DNA of 9,407 bases from Bacteroidales bacterium H10 (GCA_001701295.1 DAAV01000139.1:3181-12587), one strand, 5' to 3'. Positions 1-7,740 are shown, counted from the first letter of the stretch. Translations and numbers: made by a program. The notes: a model not told the origin generated them from the letters alone.

Positions 1-2
1 AA

Positions 3-33
3 TTTTATATCCCATAGTTTTTTGTTATCTTTG
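3..33 (+). promoter_or_regulatory. Putative Bacteroides-type promoter for the secreted protein gene
   Basis: TATCTTTG at 26-33 matches the Bacteroidetes -7 consensus TAnnTTTG exactly. The -33 position holds only TTTT (3-6, spacer 19) instead of TTTG, so the match is partial. Transcription would begin near 37-40 and leave a leader of about 40 bases before the ATG at 79. The region is AT-rich, so a chance match is possible. Confidence 0.45.
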
Positions 34-78
34 GCATCGGAAAACTGTTTAAATTTCCATTCTCTAAAACCGGAATAT

Positions 79-1824
79 ATGAGAAAGCCTTTTCTTGTCG
101 GAGTTGCCGCCATGAGTGCAAGTCTCTGCGCATCAGCCATCGGACCGCATATATATGAGAATCTTAGTGTATCGGGACTGTCTCCCGACGGAAAAACAGC
201 CGTATGTACACAGGACGGCTCGTTGACACTGATTGACCTTGAAAACGGCCACATGACCCTATTCGAAGGTTCTGAAGATTCTGGTTACACACAGGGATGT
301 GGAAATTGTTTCTCCGACAACGGAATAATTGTAGGTTCCACTCCCGCCGGAGCGGCATATCTCAAAAATGGGGTATGGCACGCACTCGCTGTCCCGCACG
401 CCGAATTCGACAGCTCCGCGCAAGGCATCTCTCCCGACGGTTCAATTATTGTCGGCATAGTCAGCACCGGCGAGACATCTCTTAAAGATGTTTCCGCACC
501 TCTGCAGATACCGGCAATATGGAAACTACAGACAGACGGAACATATTCCGACTGGATTCTTCTCCCTTATCCCGAGAAAGACTTCTCCGGACGCGTACCG
601 CAGGGTGTCACAGCATTGTCGATAAACGATGACGGGACACTTATAGCCGGCCAGATAATAGATTATTCAGGTAGTCTGCGATATCTTATCACCTACACCC
701 CCGATGACGCAGGAAACTGGACCTACAGTACGGCATTCAGTAAAATGATAAATCCTGACAACGTCGTTTTTCCCGAATGCCCCGGAAAAGGCCCGGAATT
801 ACCATTTTGGGAGGATTTCATGAATGCGGACAGTCTCGCGGCCTATAACGACGCTTTGGCAGCATGGAATGAAAAAGCCGATGAAATCACGGCTTCAGGA
901 GGCAGTCCGGATTATTCTACATATCCCGCTTATGAAGATTTTGCCACAGATAAGGAAAAGACCGCATACCTGAGGGCTTATGCTCAGTGGGAAGCCGCGT
1001 ATCCACGCTGGCAGAAAGAATTCATCGCGTTCCAGTCTGTTTTCAGACAATGCCGCATGAAAGCAAACACTATTCTGCCAGACAACCTGTTTTTGTCTCC
1101 GGATGGCAGAAAAATCATATCCTCCACTTCGCAATCCTCTGAATATCCAGATTCTTGGGCAGGCGTATCGGAAGCTTTCACACCCGTTATCATGGATCTT
1201 GACACTAAAGAGTACGACGTCTATCCTGCAGACCATATCATTGTGTCCTCTCTGATCCCCGACGGCACAATACTCGGTTACACCGAACGTGAAGGAGAAC
1301 CCCGCAAAGCAATGGTCTACACTCCGGGAAGCAAAGATGCGATGTCTCTACTCTCCTATTATGAGACCAATGCGTCTTCAATTGCGGAATGGGTAAATAA
1401 AAATATGGTGCACGATGCGGAACTTTTCAACTGGACAACCGGTGATAATGAAATAATATCTGATATGGAACAGACCGGCAAGCCTTTCGGATCCAAGGAT
1501 ATGTCGGTCATAGCCACGGCCGTCTCCAATCTATGGGAACGCAACGGCATAGACAGCTATACATATGTTCTGCCCGGAGCGGCCACCGCCGTGAAAGATA
1601 TCATTGAAGACAATGATAAGACATGGAGTATCTCAACTTTAAATGGAGGAGAGATAGCAATCGAAGGAGGACGCGCCGACGTTACTGTCTATGACACGTA
1701 CGGACGCATCGTATTCGAGGCATCGGAATCCTCAGGCAGGATAAGAACGGGACTCGCCGCAGGCACATACATAATACGCGCCACAGGAGAGGGAAAGACC
1801 GAAACCGTCAAGGCAATTTTTTAG
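79..1824 (+). CDS. Secreted propeller-like protein with T9SS type A C-terminal sorting domain
   Basis: A 581-residue exported protein of unknown specific function. Residues 1-20 form a signal peptide (R2-K3, a hydrophobic stretch, then ASA before the likely cut). The body repeats blades typical of WD40/TolB-like beta-propellers: [SI]PDG or NDDG motifs at 35-38, 118-121, 183-186, 340-343 and 393-396, each followed by hydrophobic strands. Residues about 242-325 interrupt the blades with a charged, aromatic, probably helical insert holding two copies of a 22-residue motif. Residues 516-581 look like a T9SS type A sorting domain: VTVYDTYGRIVFE, then GLAAGTYIIRATG and a basic end KTETVKAIF. Such domains direct export through the outer membrane and are then removed, leaving the protein on the surface or released. 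The ATG at 79 is chosen over a TTG at 22 because it starts the signal peptide and leaves room for the promoter. The gene stands alone, convergent with yebC. Confidence 0.85.
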   Translation: MRKPFLVGVAAMSASLCASAIGPHIYENLSVSGLSPDGKTAVCTQDGSLTLIDLENGHMTLFEGSEDSGYTQGCGNCFSDNGIIVGSTPAGAAYLKNGVWHALAVPHAEFDSSAQGISPDGSIIVGIVSTGETSLKDVSAPLQIPAIWKLQTDGTYSDWILLPYPEKDFSGRVPQGVTALSINDDGTLIAGQIIDYSGSLRYLITYTPDDAGNWTYSTAFSKMINPDNVVFPECPGKGPELPFWEDFMNADSLAAYNDALAAWNEKADEITASGGSPDYSTYPAYEDFATDKEKTAYLRAYAQWEAAYPRWQKEFIAFQSVFRQCRMKANTILPDNLFLSPDGRKIISSTSQSSEYPDSWAGVSEAFTPVIMDLDTKEYDVYPADHIIVSSLIPDGTILGYTEREGEPRKAMVYTPGSKDAMSLLSYYETNASSIAEWVNKNMVHDAELFNWTTGDNEIISDMEQTGKPFGSKDMSVIATAVSNLWERNGIDSYTYVLPGAATAVKDIIEDNDKTWSISTLNGGEIAIEGGRADVTVYDTYGRIVFEASESSGRIRTGLAAGTYIIRATGEGKTETVKAIF

Positions 1825-1855
1825 ATCCGTTCCTGCAAGTGTCGGATTATAAAAT

Positions 1856-1889
1856 AACAAGGGCACTTCCTCCCGGGAGCGCCCTTGTT
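1856..1889. terminator. Shared hairpin terminator between convergent genes
   Basis: AACAAGGGC (1856-1864) pairs with GCCCTTGTT (1881-1889) in a perfect 9 bp stem. After one mismatch a further five pairs (one a wobble) close a four-base TCCC loop. Read on the minus strand the hairpin is followed by TATTTTATAAT, giving a reasonable U-rich tail for the yebC transcript. On the plus strand the tail is weaker (CCTATTC), although the stem ends in TTGTT. It lies between the stops of the secreted protein gene and yebC and probably serves both. Confidence 0.75.
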
Positions 1890-1919
1890 CCTATTCAACA
1901 TTATGATCAATACAAATGA

Positions 1920-2639
1920 TCAATCTTCTTTCATATTATGGAAGACATTCTGCACGTCCTCGTCCTCCTCGAACTTGTCAAGAAGTTTCTCGATCGCCTC
2001 GCGCTGTTCCTGAGTCACTTCCTTATAATCCGTCGGGATACGTTCGAATTCCGATGAAACGATCTCCACACCTTTGTCCTCGAGGAACTTCTGGATATTG
2101 GAGAACTGATCGAACGCACCGTATATGAGCCAGTCCTCAGCCTCGGGATCGGCCTCAAGCTCCGCCTCATAATCCATCAGGTCAAGCTCGAAATCCTCGA
2201 GTGAGGTCGCCTCCGACGGTTTCACATGGAACACACTCTTGTGATCGAATAGGAACGAGAGAGAACCCTGTGTGCCGAGAGAGCCGCCATGTTTGTTGAA
2301 ATAGCTGCGCACGTTGGCCACTGTACGCTGATTGTTGTCGGTAGCGGTCTCCACTACTATGGCGATTCCATGAGGGCCGTATCCTTCGTATACGATCTCC
2401 TTATAGTCGCTGGCGTCTTTCTCTGTCGCTTTCTTGATGGCACGCTCCACTGTATCCTTGGGCATGTTGGCAGCCTTGGCATTCTGCATAAGCGCGCGCA
2501 GACGCGGATTGGTGTCAGGATCCGGACCGCCGGCTTTGGCGGCGATAGTGATCTCCTTACCGATACGTGTGAACGTACGGCTCATATTGCCCCAGCGTTT
2601 GAGCTTGCGGGCTTTACGGTATTCAAATGCTCTTCCCAT
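1920..2639 (-). CDS. yebC: YebC/PmpR (TACO1) family protein
   Basis: A 239-residue, full-length member of the YebC family (usual length about 240-250). The N-terminal helical domain starts MGRAFEYRKARKLKRWGNMS, the form typical of Bacteroidetes, followed by the family blocks around IGKEITIAAKAGG (26-38), NPRLRALMQNAKAANMPKD (44-62), YEGYGPHGIAIVVE (84-97) and NGGS-like KHGGSLGTQGSLSFLF (116-131). The C-terminal region is acidic. Members were long described as DNA-binding regulators. Bacterial YebC and mitochondrial TACO1 have more recently been linked to translation, helping ribosomes through difficult stretches such as polyproline. Which role applies here cannot be read from the sequence. 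The start lies in an A-rich context (AACAAC then ATG). The gene follows pheT after 58 bases with no clear promoter between, so it is probably cotranscribed with it. Confidence 0.93.
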   Translation of the reverse strand: MGRAFEYRKARKLKRWGNMSRTFTRIGKEITIAAKAGGPDPDTNPRLRALMQNAKAANMPKDTVERAIKKATEKDASDYKEIVYEGYGPHGIAIVVETATDNNQRTVANVRSYFNKHGGSLGTQGSLSFLFDHKSVFHVKPSEATSLEDFELDLMDYEAELEADPEAEDWLIYGAFDQFSNIQKFLEDKGVEIVSSEFERIPTDYKEVTQEQREAIEKLLDKFEEDEDVQNVFHNMKED

Positions 2640-2697
2640 TTGTTGTTTCTATATCGTTTTTATTTTGTCAGTCATTAAGATCGGCACCATTACGGCA

Positions 2698-5184
2698 TCA
2701 CCGCAATTCGGCACCCAAGGCCTTGACAGCCTTTATGATTTTTGCCATTACAGCATCGATCTGCTTGTCATTGAGAGTCTTCTCATTATCCTGCAGCTGC
2801 ATCGAGACCGCATAGCTCTTCTTCCCTTCCGGAAGATTCTTGCCTTCGTAGACATCAAACAGACGCACATCGCGCAGAAGTTTGCGCTCGGCGCCACGTA
2901 TAGCTTCCTCTATATCGGAGAATCTGACATTCTTGTCAACCAGCAATGCCAGATCGCGGCCTACAGGCTGAGTTCTCGGTATCTCGGTAAATGTCACCCT
3001 GTTTTTGGCCACAAGACGATACAGTGCGTCCCATTCGATCTCAGCGTAGAACACATCCTGCTCGATACCGAATTTATGAAGCACTGCGCAGCGCACAGGT
3101 CCGAGCGTGGCTATATGTCTGCCTGACCGCAACTCTATGTCAAGCTTAGCCGAGAAGATCTCGTCACTGCCTTGCGTCTGACGCAGGGCTGAAGGATTGA
3201 CTCCGAGGCGTCTGAAAATATTCTCGACAGCCGCCTTGAGATCATAGACCGTAGCGCCCTCCGATGCGGCATTCCAGGAAGCGCCTCTTGAAGCGCCCGT
3301 CAGCCAGAGGCCGAGGACCGGACGTTCGCTGTAAGGAGCGAGCGGACGGTCTTTGGAAGACTCTTTGGAGGGATCGAGGAAATATATATTTCCGAACTCA
3401 TAGAATTTGAGATCAGGAGCCTTGCGGTTGATATTGTGGGCGATGGATTCGAGTCCCCCGTAGAGAAGAGTCTGACGGAGCACCGACAGTTCACCGCTCA
3501 GCGGATTCATCAGCGAAACGCAATGCGAGATCGGCAGCAGTTCCGACCCGGTATAATATGACTGTGAAGTCAGAGAGTTGTTAAGGATCTCGCAATATCC
3601 CTGACCGGTCAGCTGTTCGGCTACAAGTTGCTGCAGATCGTAAGAGAAATCCACGTCCGTACGCTGCGACAGGTTGATATGAGCCTCGGTAAAGATCTCC
3701 ACGTTGTTGTAGCCGTATATACGGAGGATCTCCTCTACTATATCGCAGGGTCGTGTCACATCGACACGATATGTCGGCACCTTAAGACGCAAAACATCCT
3801 CATTATCCGTATCGGCCACCTCGATCTCCAGGGCACGTAGAATTCCGGTCACCAGTTCGCGGGGAAGCGTCTTGCCGATCAGGCGGTTGCAATAATCAAG
3901 CGAGAAATCGAATTCCGCAGGCATTACTGGATCGGGATAAATATCCTCCACGTCCCCACAGATCTCGCCGCCGGCCAGTTCGCGGATAAGCACGGCCGCC
4001 AGCTTGGCGGCATAGACGGTTATGTTGGGATCGGTGCCGCGTTCGTAGCGGAACGACGCATCGGTCGAAAGACCATGTCTGCGCGCTGTGCGGCGCACGC
4101 GCGTCGGGTTGAAATACGCGCTTTCGATAAACACGGATTTTGTATCTTCCGTAACGCCTGAATCCATACCCCCAAAAACTCCGGCGATACACATAGGCTT
4201 CTCGGCGTCGCATATCATCAGATCGGCCTCCGAAAGAGTACGCTCCACACTGTCAAGTGTGATGAATTTCGTACCTTCAGGACATGTGCGCACATTGATT
4301 TCCTCTCCCGTCACCTTACCGAGGTCAAAACAATGGAGAGGCTGCCCTATGCCGAGAAGTATAAAATTGGTGATATCGACAATATTGTTTATCGGACGCT
4401 GGCCCACACTGACGAGAAGTGATTTGAGCCAGTCGGGCGATTCCTTTACTTCCACGCCCCGGATCGTCACGCCTGAGTATCTGGGACAGCCCTGACGGTC
4501 CGCCACATTGATCTTCACGGCACCGTCTGCACGGTCGACAGAGAACGACGAAGCGTCGGGAACCGATATCCCGTGGAATTCCGCTTTGGATTCACCGAGA
4601 ATAGCCTCGCAGCACTGCTTGGCCTTCAGATCGCGCGCCACACCGTAATGGCTCGCCGCGTCAACGCGGTTGGGAGTAAGCTCCACTTCGAGGCACCAGT
4701 CACTATCGACATTAAAATATTCTGCCGCGGGCGTTCCCGGAGCGACTTCGTCGGCAATCACGATTATGCCGTCATGGCTCGCGCCAAGACCAAGTTCATC
4801 CTCGGCGCATATCATGCCCATGGATTCCACTCCGCGTATCTTGGATTTCTTTATTTTTATTTCCTTGTCACCGTCATAGAGAGTCGTGCCGACAGTAGCG
4901 ACAACCACAGTCTGGCCGGCCGCCACATTGGGCGCGCCGCAGACGATCTGCTCCGGCTTCTCGCCTCCGAGATCGACAGTTGTCACATGCAGATGATCGG
5001 AATCGGGATGGTCGGCACAGGTCAGCACCTTGCCGATGACTACCCCCCGCAGACCTCCGCGGATGCTCTCAACCTCCTCGACAGTGTCACATTCAAGGCC
5101 CACCGACGTCAGGACGGCGGCCAACTCTTTAGGACTTAGATCGAAATCAATATAGCGTTTTAGCCATTTATACGAGATATTCAT
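2698..5184 (-). CDS. pheT: Phenylalanyl-tRNA synthetase beta subunit
   Basis: The 828-residue beta chain of the alpha2-beta2 enzyme that charges tRNA-Phe; pheS is not in the window. Domains in order: an N-terminal segment MNISYKWLKRYIDF, a tRNA-binding OB fold at about 43-155 (GKVLTCADHPDSDHLHV, IVCGAPNV), the B3/4 editing domain at about 212-400 with the hallmark RRTARRHGLSTDASFRYERG (364-383), the B5 domain at about 420-495 (VPTYRVDVTRPCDIVEEILRIYGYNN), the catalytic-like core at about 505-725, and the FDX-ACB anticodon-binding domain at 735-828 (PVGRDLALLVD, YAVSMQLQ). Length and domain set are complete with no frameshift. The N-terminus matches the family, so the ATG at 5184 is secure. 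The gene lies 65 bases after the histidine kinase stop and has its own promoter immediately upstream. Confidence 0.97.
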   Translation of the reverse strand: MNISYKWLKRYIDFDLSPKELAAVLTSVGLECDTVEEVESIRGGLRGVVIGKVLTCADHPDSDHLHVTTVDLGGEKPEQIVCGAPNVAAGQTVVVATVGTTLYDGDKEIKIKKSKIRGVESMGMICAEDELGLGASHDGIIVIADEVAPGTPAAEYFNVDSDWCLEVELTPNRVDAASHYGVARDLKAKQCCEAILGESKAEFHGISVPDASSFSVDRADGAVKINVADRQGCPRYSGVTIRGVEVKESPDWLKSLLVSVGQRPINNIVDITNFILLGIGQPLHCFDLGKVTGEEINVRTCPEGTKFITLDSVERTLSEADLMICDAEKPMCIAGVFGGMDSGVTEDTKSVFIESAYFNPTRVRRTARRHGLSTDASFRYERGTDPNITVYAAKLAAVLIRELAGGEICGDVEDIYPDPVMPAEFDFSLDYCNRLIGKTLPRELVTGILRALEIEVADTDNEDVLRLKVPTYRVDVTRPCDIVEEILRIYGYNNVEIFTEAHINLSQRTDVDFSYDLQQLVAEQLTGQGYCEILNNSLTSQSYYTGSELLPISHCVSLMNPLSGELSVLRQTLLYGGLESIAHNINRKAPDLKFYEFGNIYFLDPSKESSKDRPLAPYSERPVLGLWLTGASRGASWNAASEGATVYDLKAAVENIFRRLGVNPSALRQTQGSDEIFSAKLDIELRSGRHIATLGPVRCAVLHKFGIEQDVFYAEIEWDALYRLVAKNRVTFTEIPRTQPVGRDLALLVDKNVRFSDIEEAIRGAERKLLRDVRLFDVYEGKNLPEGKKSYAVSMQLQDNEKTLNDKQIDAVMAKIIKAVKALGAELR

Positions 5185-5188
5185 AATG

Positions 5189-5220
5189 CAAAATTAGTAT
5201 TTTTTACCCACGTTGACAAA
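5189..5220 (-). promoter_or_regulatory. Bacteroides-type promoter abutting the pheT start codon
   Basis: On the minus strand, TTTG (5217-5220) is separated by exactly 20 bases from TAATTTTG (5189-5196), a full match to the Bacteroidetes sigma factor consensus TTTG-N19-21-TAnnTTTG. Only four bases (CATT) separate the last G of the -7 element from the pheT ATG at 5184, so the start of transcription should fall at or within a base or two of the start codon. Confidence 0.65.
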
Positions 5221-5249
5221 AAATTTCCAACTATTTAGCACAAAACGCC

Positions 5250-6458
5250 TCAGGCCGGAAATTCGATACGGAAAGTAGTGCCGACTCCGGGCTCGGAGTC
5301 CTTGACAAAAATGCGTCCTCCGTGATAATCCTCCACAATTCGTTTCACAAGAGTGAGACCGAGTCCCCAGCCTCGTTTCTTGGTAGTGTAACCCGGATTG
5401 AAGACCGTCTTGAAATTCTTTCGGGCTATACCTTGACCGGTATCCTTGACCTCAATCCACACTGTGGACTTGTCGGAACCGGTGGTGATGTCTATGCGCC
5501 CCTCTCCGTGCATCGCGTCGACGGCATTTTTCGTAAGATTCTCCATAACCCATTCAAACAGCGACTTTGACAGCCGCACTCCATGGTCATCTTCCGAAAA
5601 ATGCATGTTGATTTCCACTCTGTCCGACACGCGGCTGCGCATATAATCGAGCGACGAACGTACCGTCTCGTTCAGATATTCGAGTTCCATATCCGGCTGC
5701 GAGCCGATCTTGGAGAATCTGTCGGCTATTGTCGAGAGACGTTTCACATCCTTGTCAAGTTCTCCCGTGACTTCCGGCTCTACCCCGGTGGCCTGAAGAT
5801 ATTCCACCCATGCCATCAGTGAAGATATCTGTGTGCCGAGCTGATGCGCGGTCTCTTTCGACAGGCCTACCCACACCCGGTTCTGCTCGGCCCGCTTCGT
5901 ATTGACCACCGCCATATAGAGAATAACGGCAAGGATTATCATTACTCCAAGCTGCACATACGGATAAAGACTGAGACGTTTCAGCAGCGTGGAATCCTCA
6001 TAATATATGTACTGGTTTACTCCGCCAAACAGCTCGACTTCTATGAAATGGTCGTTTTTCCTGACCATCTCGGCAAGAGGCGTATCACCTCCGATACTCT
6101 TAAGGCGTTTCAGCAGATACTCCTTGTTGCGCGGAGTAAGTTCCTCGTAAACCGACTTGTCGGCATCCTCCTTGTCGGGCAGCGAATAATTACGGAATTC
6201 CGAGATATTGAAATCGGCATCGCTTATCATGACCGGAATGGAGTTGTTCTGCGATATTATGGCGAGCAGAAACTCGAAATCGGAATCCACGTTGGCTTTG
6301 GCGAGTCTCTCTGTGGCCTGTGCCCATATATCCATGCGTTCCCTCTCCTGACGCGCCAGTTCCTTCACAAGATTGTTGGAGACAAGAAGAAATGCAATTA
6401 CGGCCACAGCCAATGCCATGATGACAAGCAGTTTGCCTGTACGCCTTTCGATTTTCAT
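5250..6458 (-). CDS. Membrane-bound sensor histidine kinase (orphan)
   Basis: A 402-residue inner-membrane sensor kinase. One membrane helix at about 10-30 and a second at about 169-187 enclose a periplasmic sensor region of about 135 residues that matches no domain I recognise. No HAMP segment is obvious. The cytoplasmic part has an H-box with phosphoacceptor His205 in KETAHQLGTQISSLMAW, an N-box ENLTKNAVDAM (306-316), the G1 box DTGQGI (339-344), an F-box region FNPGYTTK (353-360) and the G2 box GWGLGLTLVKRIV (363-375), so ATP binding looks intact. The residue after the histidine is Gln, where classical HisKA kinases have Glu or Asp. No response regulator lies in the window. The ATG overlaps the stop of the upstream HAD gene by four bases (ATGA), which suggests coupled translation. 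The signal and target are unknown. Confidence 0.9.
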   Translation of the reverse strand: MKIERRTGKLLVIMALAVAVIAFLLVSNNLVKELARQERERMDIWAQATERLAKANVDSDFEFLLAIISQNNSIPVMISDADFNISEFRNYSLPDKEDADKSVYEELTPRNKEYLLKRLKSIGGDTPLAEMVRKNDHFIEVELFGGVNQYIYYEDSTLLKRLSLYPYVQLGVMIILAVILYMAVVNTKRAEQNRVWVGLSKETAHQLGTQISSLMAWVEYLQATGVEPEVTGELDKDVKRLSTIADRFSKIGSQPDMELEYLNETVRSSLDYMRSRVSDRVEINMHFSEDDHGVRLSKSLFEWVMENLTKNAVDAMHGEGRIDITTGSDKSTVWIEVKDTGQGIARKNFKTVFNPGYTTKKRGWGLGLTLVKRIVEDYHGGRIFVKDSEPGVGTTFRIEFPA

Positions 6459-7288
6459 GAGTCGAGATTTATGAATTCAGCCACAGAATCAGACGTATTC
6501 GGACCGATAACGATATCGGCCGCGGCCTTGACTTCCGGCAATGCGTTTCCGACCGCTACCGCCAGATCGGCCACGCCCATCATGGGGAGATCATTGATAT
6601 TGTCGCCGAAACAAACTATCCTGTCGGCTCCGATGGCATCCGCGAGATTTCTGACGGCATTTGCTTTCGTGGCATCTGATGGAAACGCCTCGAGAATACC
6701 GGTCCGCGGGCCGTATATGTCATGATAATACTGGGCTTTCACTCCGGGAAGATCCTTTATGAGGTCATAGGTCGAAGAGGCTTTCGCATCATCCAGCATG
6801 GTGTAGAAAAGGATCGTATGCGACAGATCCGCGGGCAGAGTGTCCGCGCCATGCGGATCTATATGGAAACGTTTGTAAGGACTTTCCAGACGTTCCTCCA
6901 TAAACTCTTTCTGCAACGGAAGCAATGCCCCCTGCTGGTGATATATGTCGATCATGTCGTGCTCCAGCGTGAACATGAAAGTAGACGTATCCGTCTCCGC
7001 ATATATGCGCAGGAGTTCCGTCACCGCGTCCGGATCAAAATGACATACATGACTGTATCGTCCCGTCACGGTGTCCCACATCGCGGCGCCGGTTATGACT
7101 ATGGCAGGCAATTTCATATCGACGCCCGCAAGAATCCGGGAGACCGTAGCCGGAGTCCGGGCCGTGGCAATCGTGAACAGCTTGCCGTCGGCTATCGATC
7201 TGTTGAGAAGCGACACAGTACGTTCCGACAATCGTGCGTCGGGCTGCAGAAGTGTGCCGTCAAGATCGCTGACATATAGTGTTTTCAT
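6455..7288 (-). CDS. HAD-superfamily hydrolase, Cof-type (class IIB) phosphatase
   Basis: A 277-residue cytoplasmic phosphatase of the Cof/YbiV-like branch of the haloacid dehalogenase superfamily. Motif I is SDLDGTLL with nucleophile Asp8 and general acid Asp10. Motif II lies at TIATAR (39-44). Lys208 in SDATKANAV is the motif III lysine. Motif IV GDNINDLPMM (228-237) supplies the Mg-binding Asp229 and Asp233. The segment of about 85-195 between motifs II and III is the C2 cap that selects substrate. Relatives dephosphorylate sugar phosphates, flavin precursors or pyridoxal phosphate, often loosely, so the substrate cannot be named. The gene begins 27 bases after the DUF4834 stop, and its stop overlaps the start of the histidine kinase, placing it inside the same apparent operon. 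Confidence 0.92.
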   Translation of the reverse strand: MKTLYVSDLDGTLLQPDARLSERTVSLLNRSIADGKLFTIATARTPATVSRILAGVDMKLPAIVITGAAMWDTVTGRYSHVCHFDPDAVTELLRIYAETDTSTFMFTLEHDMIDIYHQQGALLPLQKEFMEERLESPYKRFHIDPHGADTLPADLSHTILFYTMLDDAKASSTYDLIKDLPGVKAQYYHDIYGPRTGILEAFPSDATKANAVRNLADAIGADRIVCFGDNINDLPMMGVADLAVAVGNALPEVKAAADIVIGPNTSDSVAEFINLDS

Positions 7289-7315
7289 GAAGTGGCGGAT
7301 AGTTATTGTTATTTA

Positions 7316-7729
7316 TCAGACCTTGTCCTTGATCTCTGTAAATTCGGCGTCGGTCACCTGTTCTTCCCGATATATACGCTGTTCACCTTTACGTTCATCG
7401 GCTATAGTGGTGGATTCGAATTCGCGAATCTCCGTAAATTCCACATCTTCAGCCACGCTCTTGAGAATAGCGGCGGCATCGGCCGTGGGAGGTCTGTGAC
7501 GTCTGTGGGCGTTGCCGGCGGAGCCGGTACGCGTGCGAGAGAATCCATCCCCGGCACTCTGCCGCTTTGCCTTCCGCCGCTCCTCCTTGCGCGACGGCAT
7601 CCCCATCATGCGCCGCATCATATCTTCCGCACGCCGGGACATAAAGCCCTGGAACCACTTTGATATGCGTGGAGCTATCCACGGCCACAGGAGGAAGATA
7701 ACCAATAATATTATAAGAAACAATCCCAT
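7316..7729 (-). CDS. DUF4834 family membrane-anchored protein
   Basis: A small protein of 137 residues when begun at the ATG at 7729; a TTG two codons upstream is also open but less likely. Residues 1-20 form one hydrophobic membrane helix (MGLFLIILLVIFLLWPW). A basic, Met-rich stretch follows (EDMMRRMMGMPSRKEERRKAKRQ, about 36-58), then a low-complexity Arg/Ser/Gly linker, and an acidic C-terminus with two related motifs, DVEFTEIREF (95-104) and DAEFTEIKDK (127-136). This layout matches the Bacteroidetes family DUF4834, which has no established function. The tail is probably cytoplasmic by the positive-inside rule. The gene follows pssA by 55 bases and precedes the HAD phosphatase by 27 bases. 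Its position next to phospholipid enzymes hints at an envelope role, which is inference only. Confidence 0.8.
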   Translation of the reverse strand: MGLFLIILLVIFLLWPWIAPRISKWFQGFMSRRAEDMMRRMMGMPSRKEERRKAKRQSAGDGFSRTRTGSAGNAHRRHRPPTADAAAILKSVAEDVEFTEIREFESTTIADERKGEQRIYREEQVTDAEFTEIKDKV

Positions 7730-7740
7730 ATTCAAATATC

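Noticed and set aside
22..78. N-terminal extension of the secreted protein from a TTG at 22
   Set aside because: It would place 19 residues ahead of a clear signal peptide and overlap the putative -7 element; the ATG at 79 is better.
1825..1847. ATCCG/CGGAT inverted repeat just after the secreted protein stop
   Set aside because: Only 5 bp with a 13-base loop and no T run; the hairpin at 1856-1889 is far stronger.
2640..2697. Possible separate promoter for yebC
   Set aside because: No TAnnTTTG with a correctly spaced TTTG is present on the minus strand in the 58-base gap.
2434..3126. A 230-codon plus-strand frame opposite yebC and pheT
   Set aside because: It crosses the gap between two conserved genes and has no recognisable family; a shadow of the real coding strand.
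5844..6725. A 293-codon plus-strand open frame opposite the kinase and HAD genes
   Set aside because: It is antisense to two genes with intact catalytic motifs, has no signal or domain pattern, and no promoter or start context.
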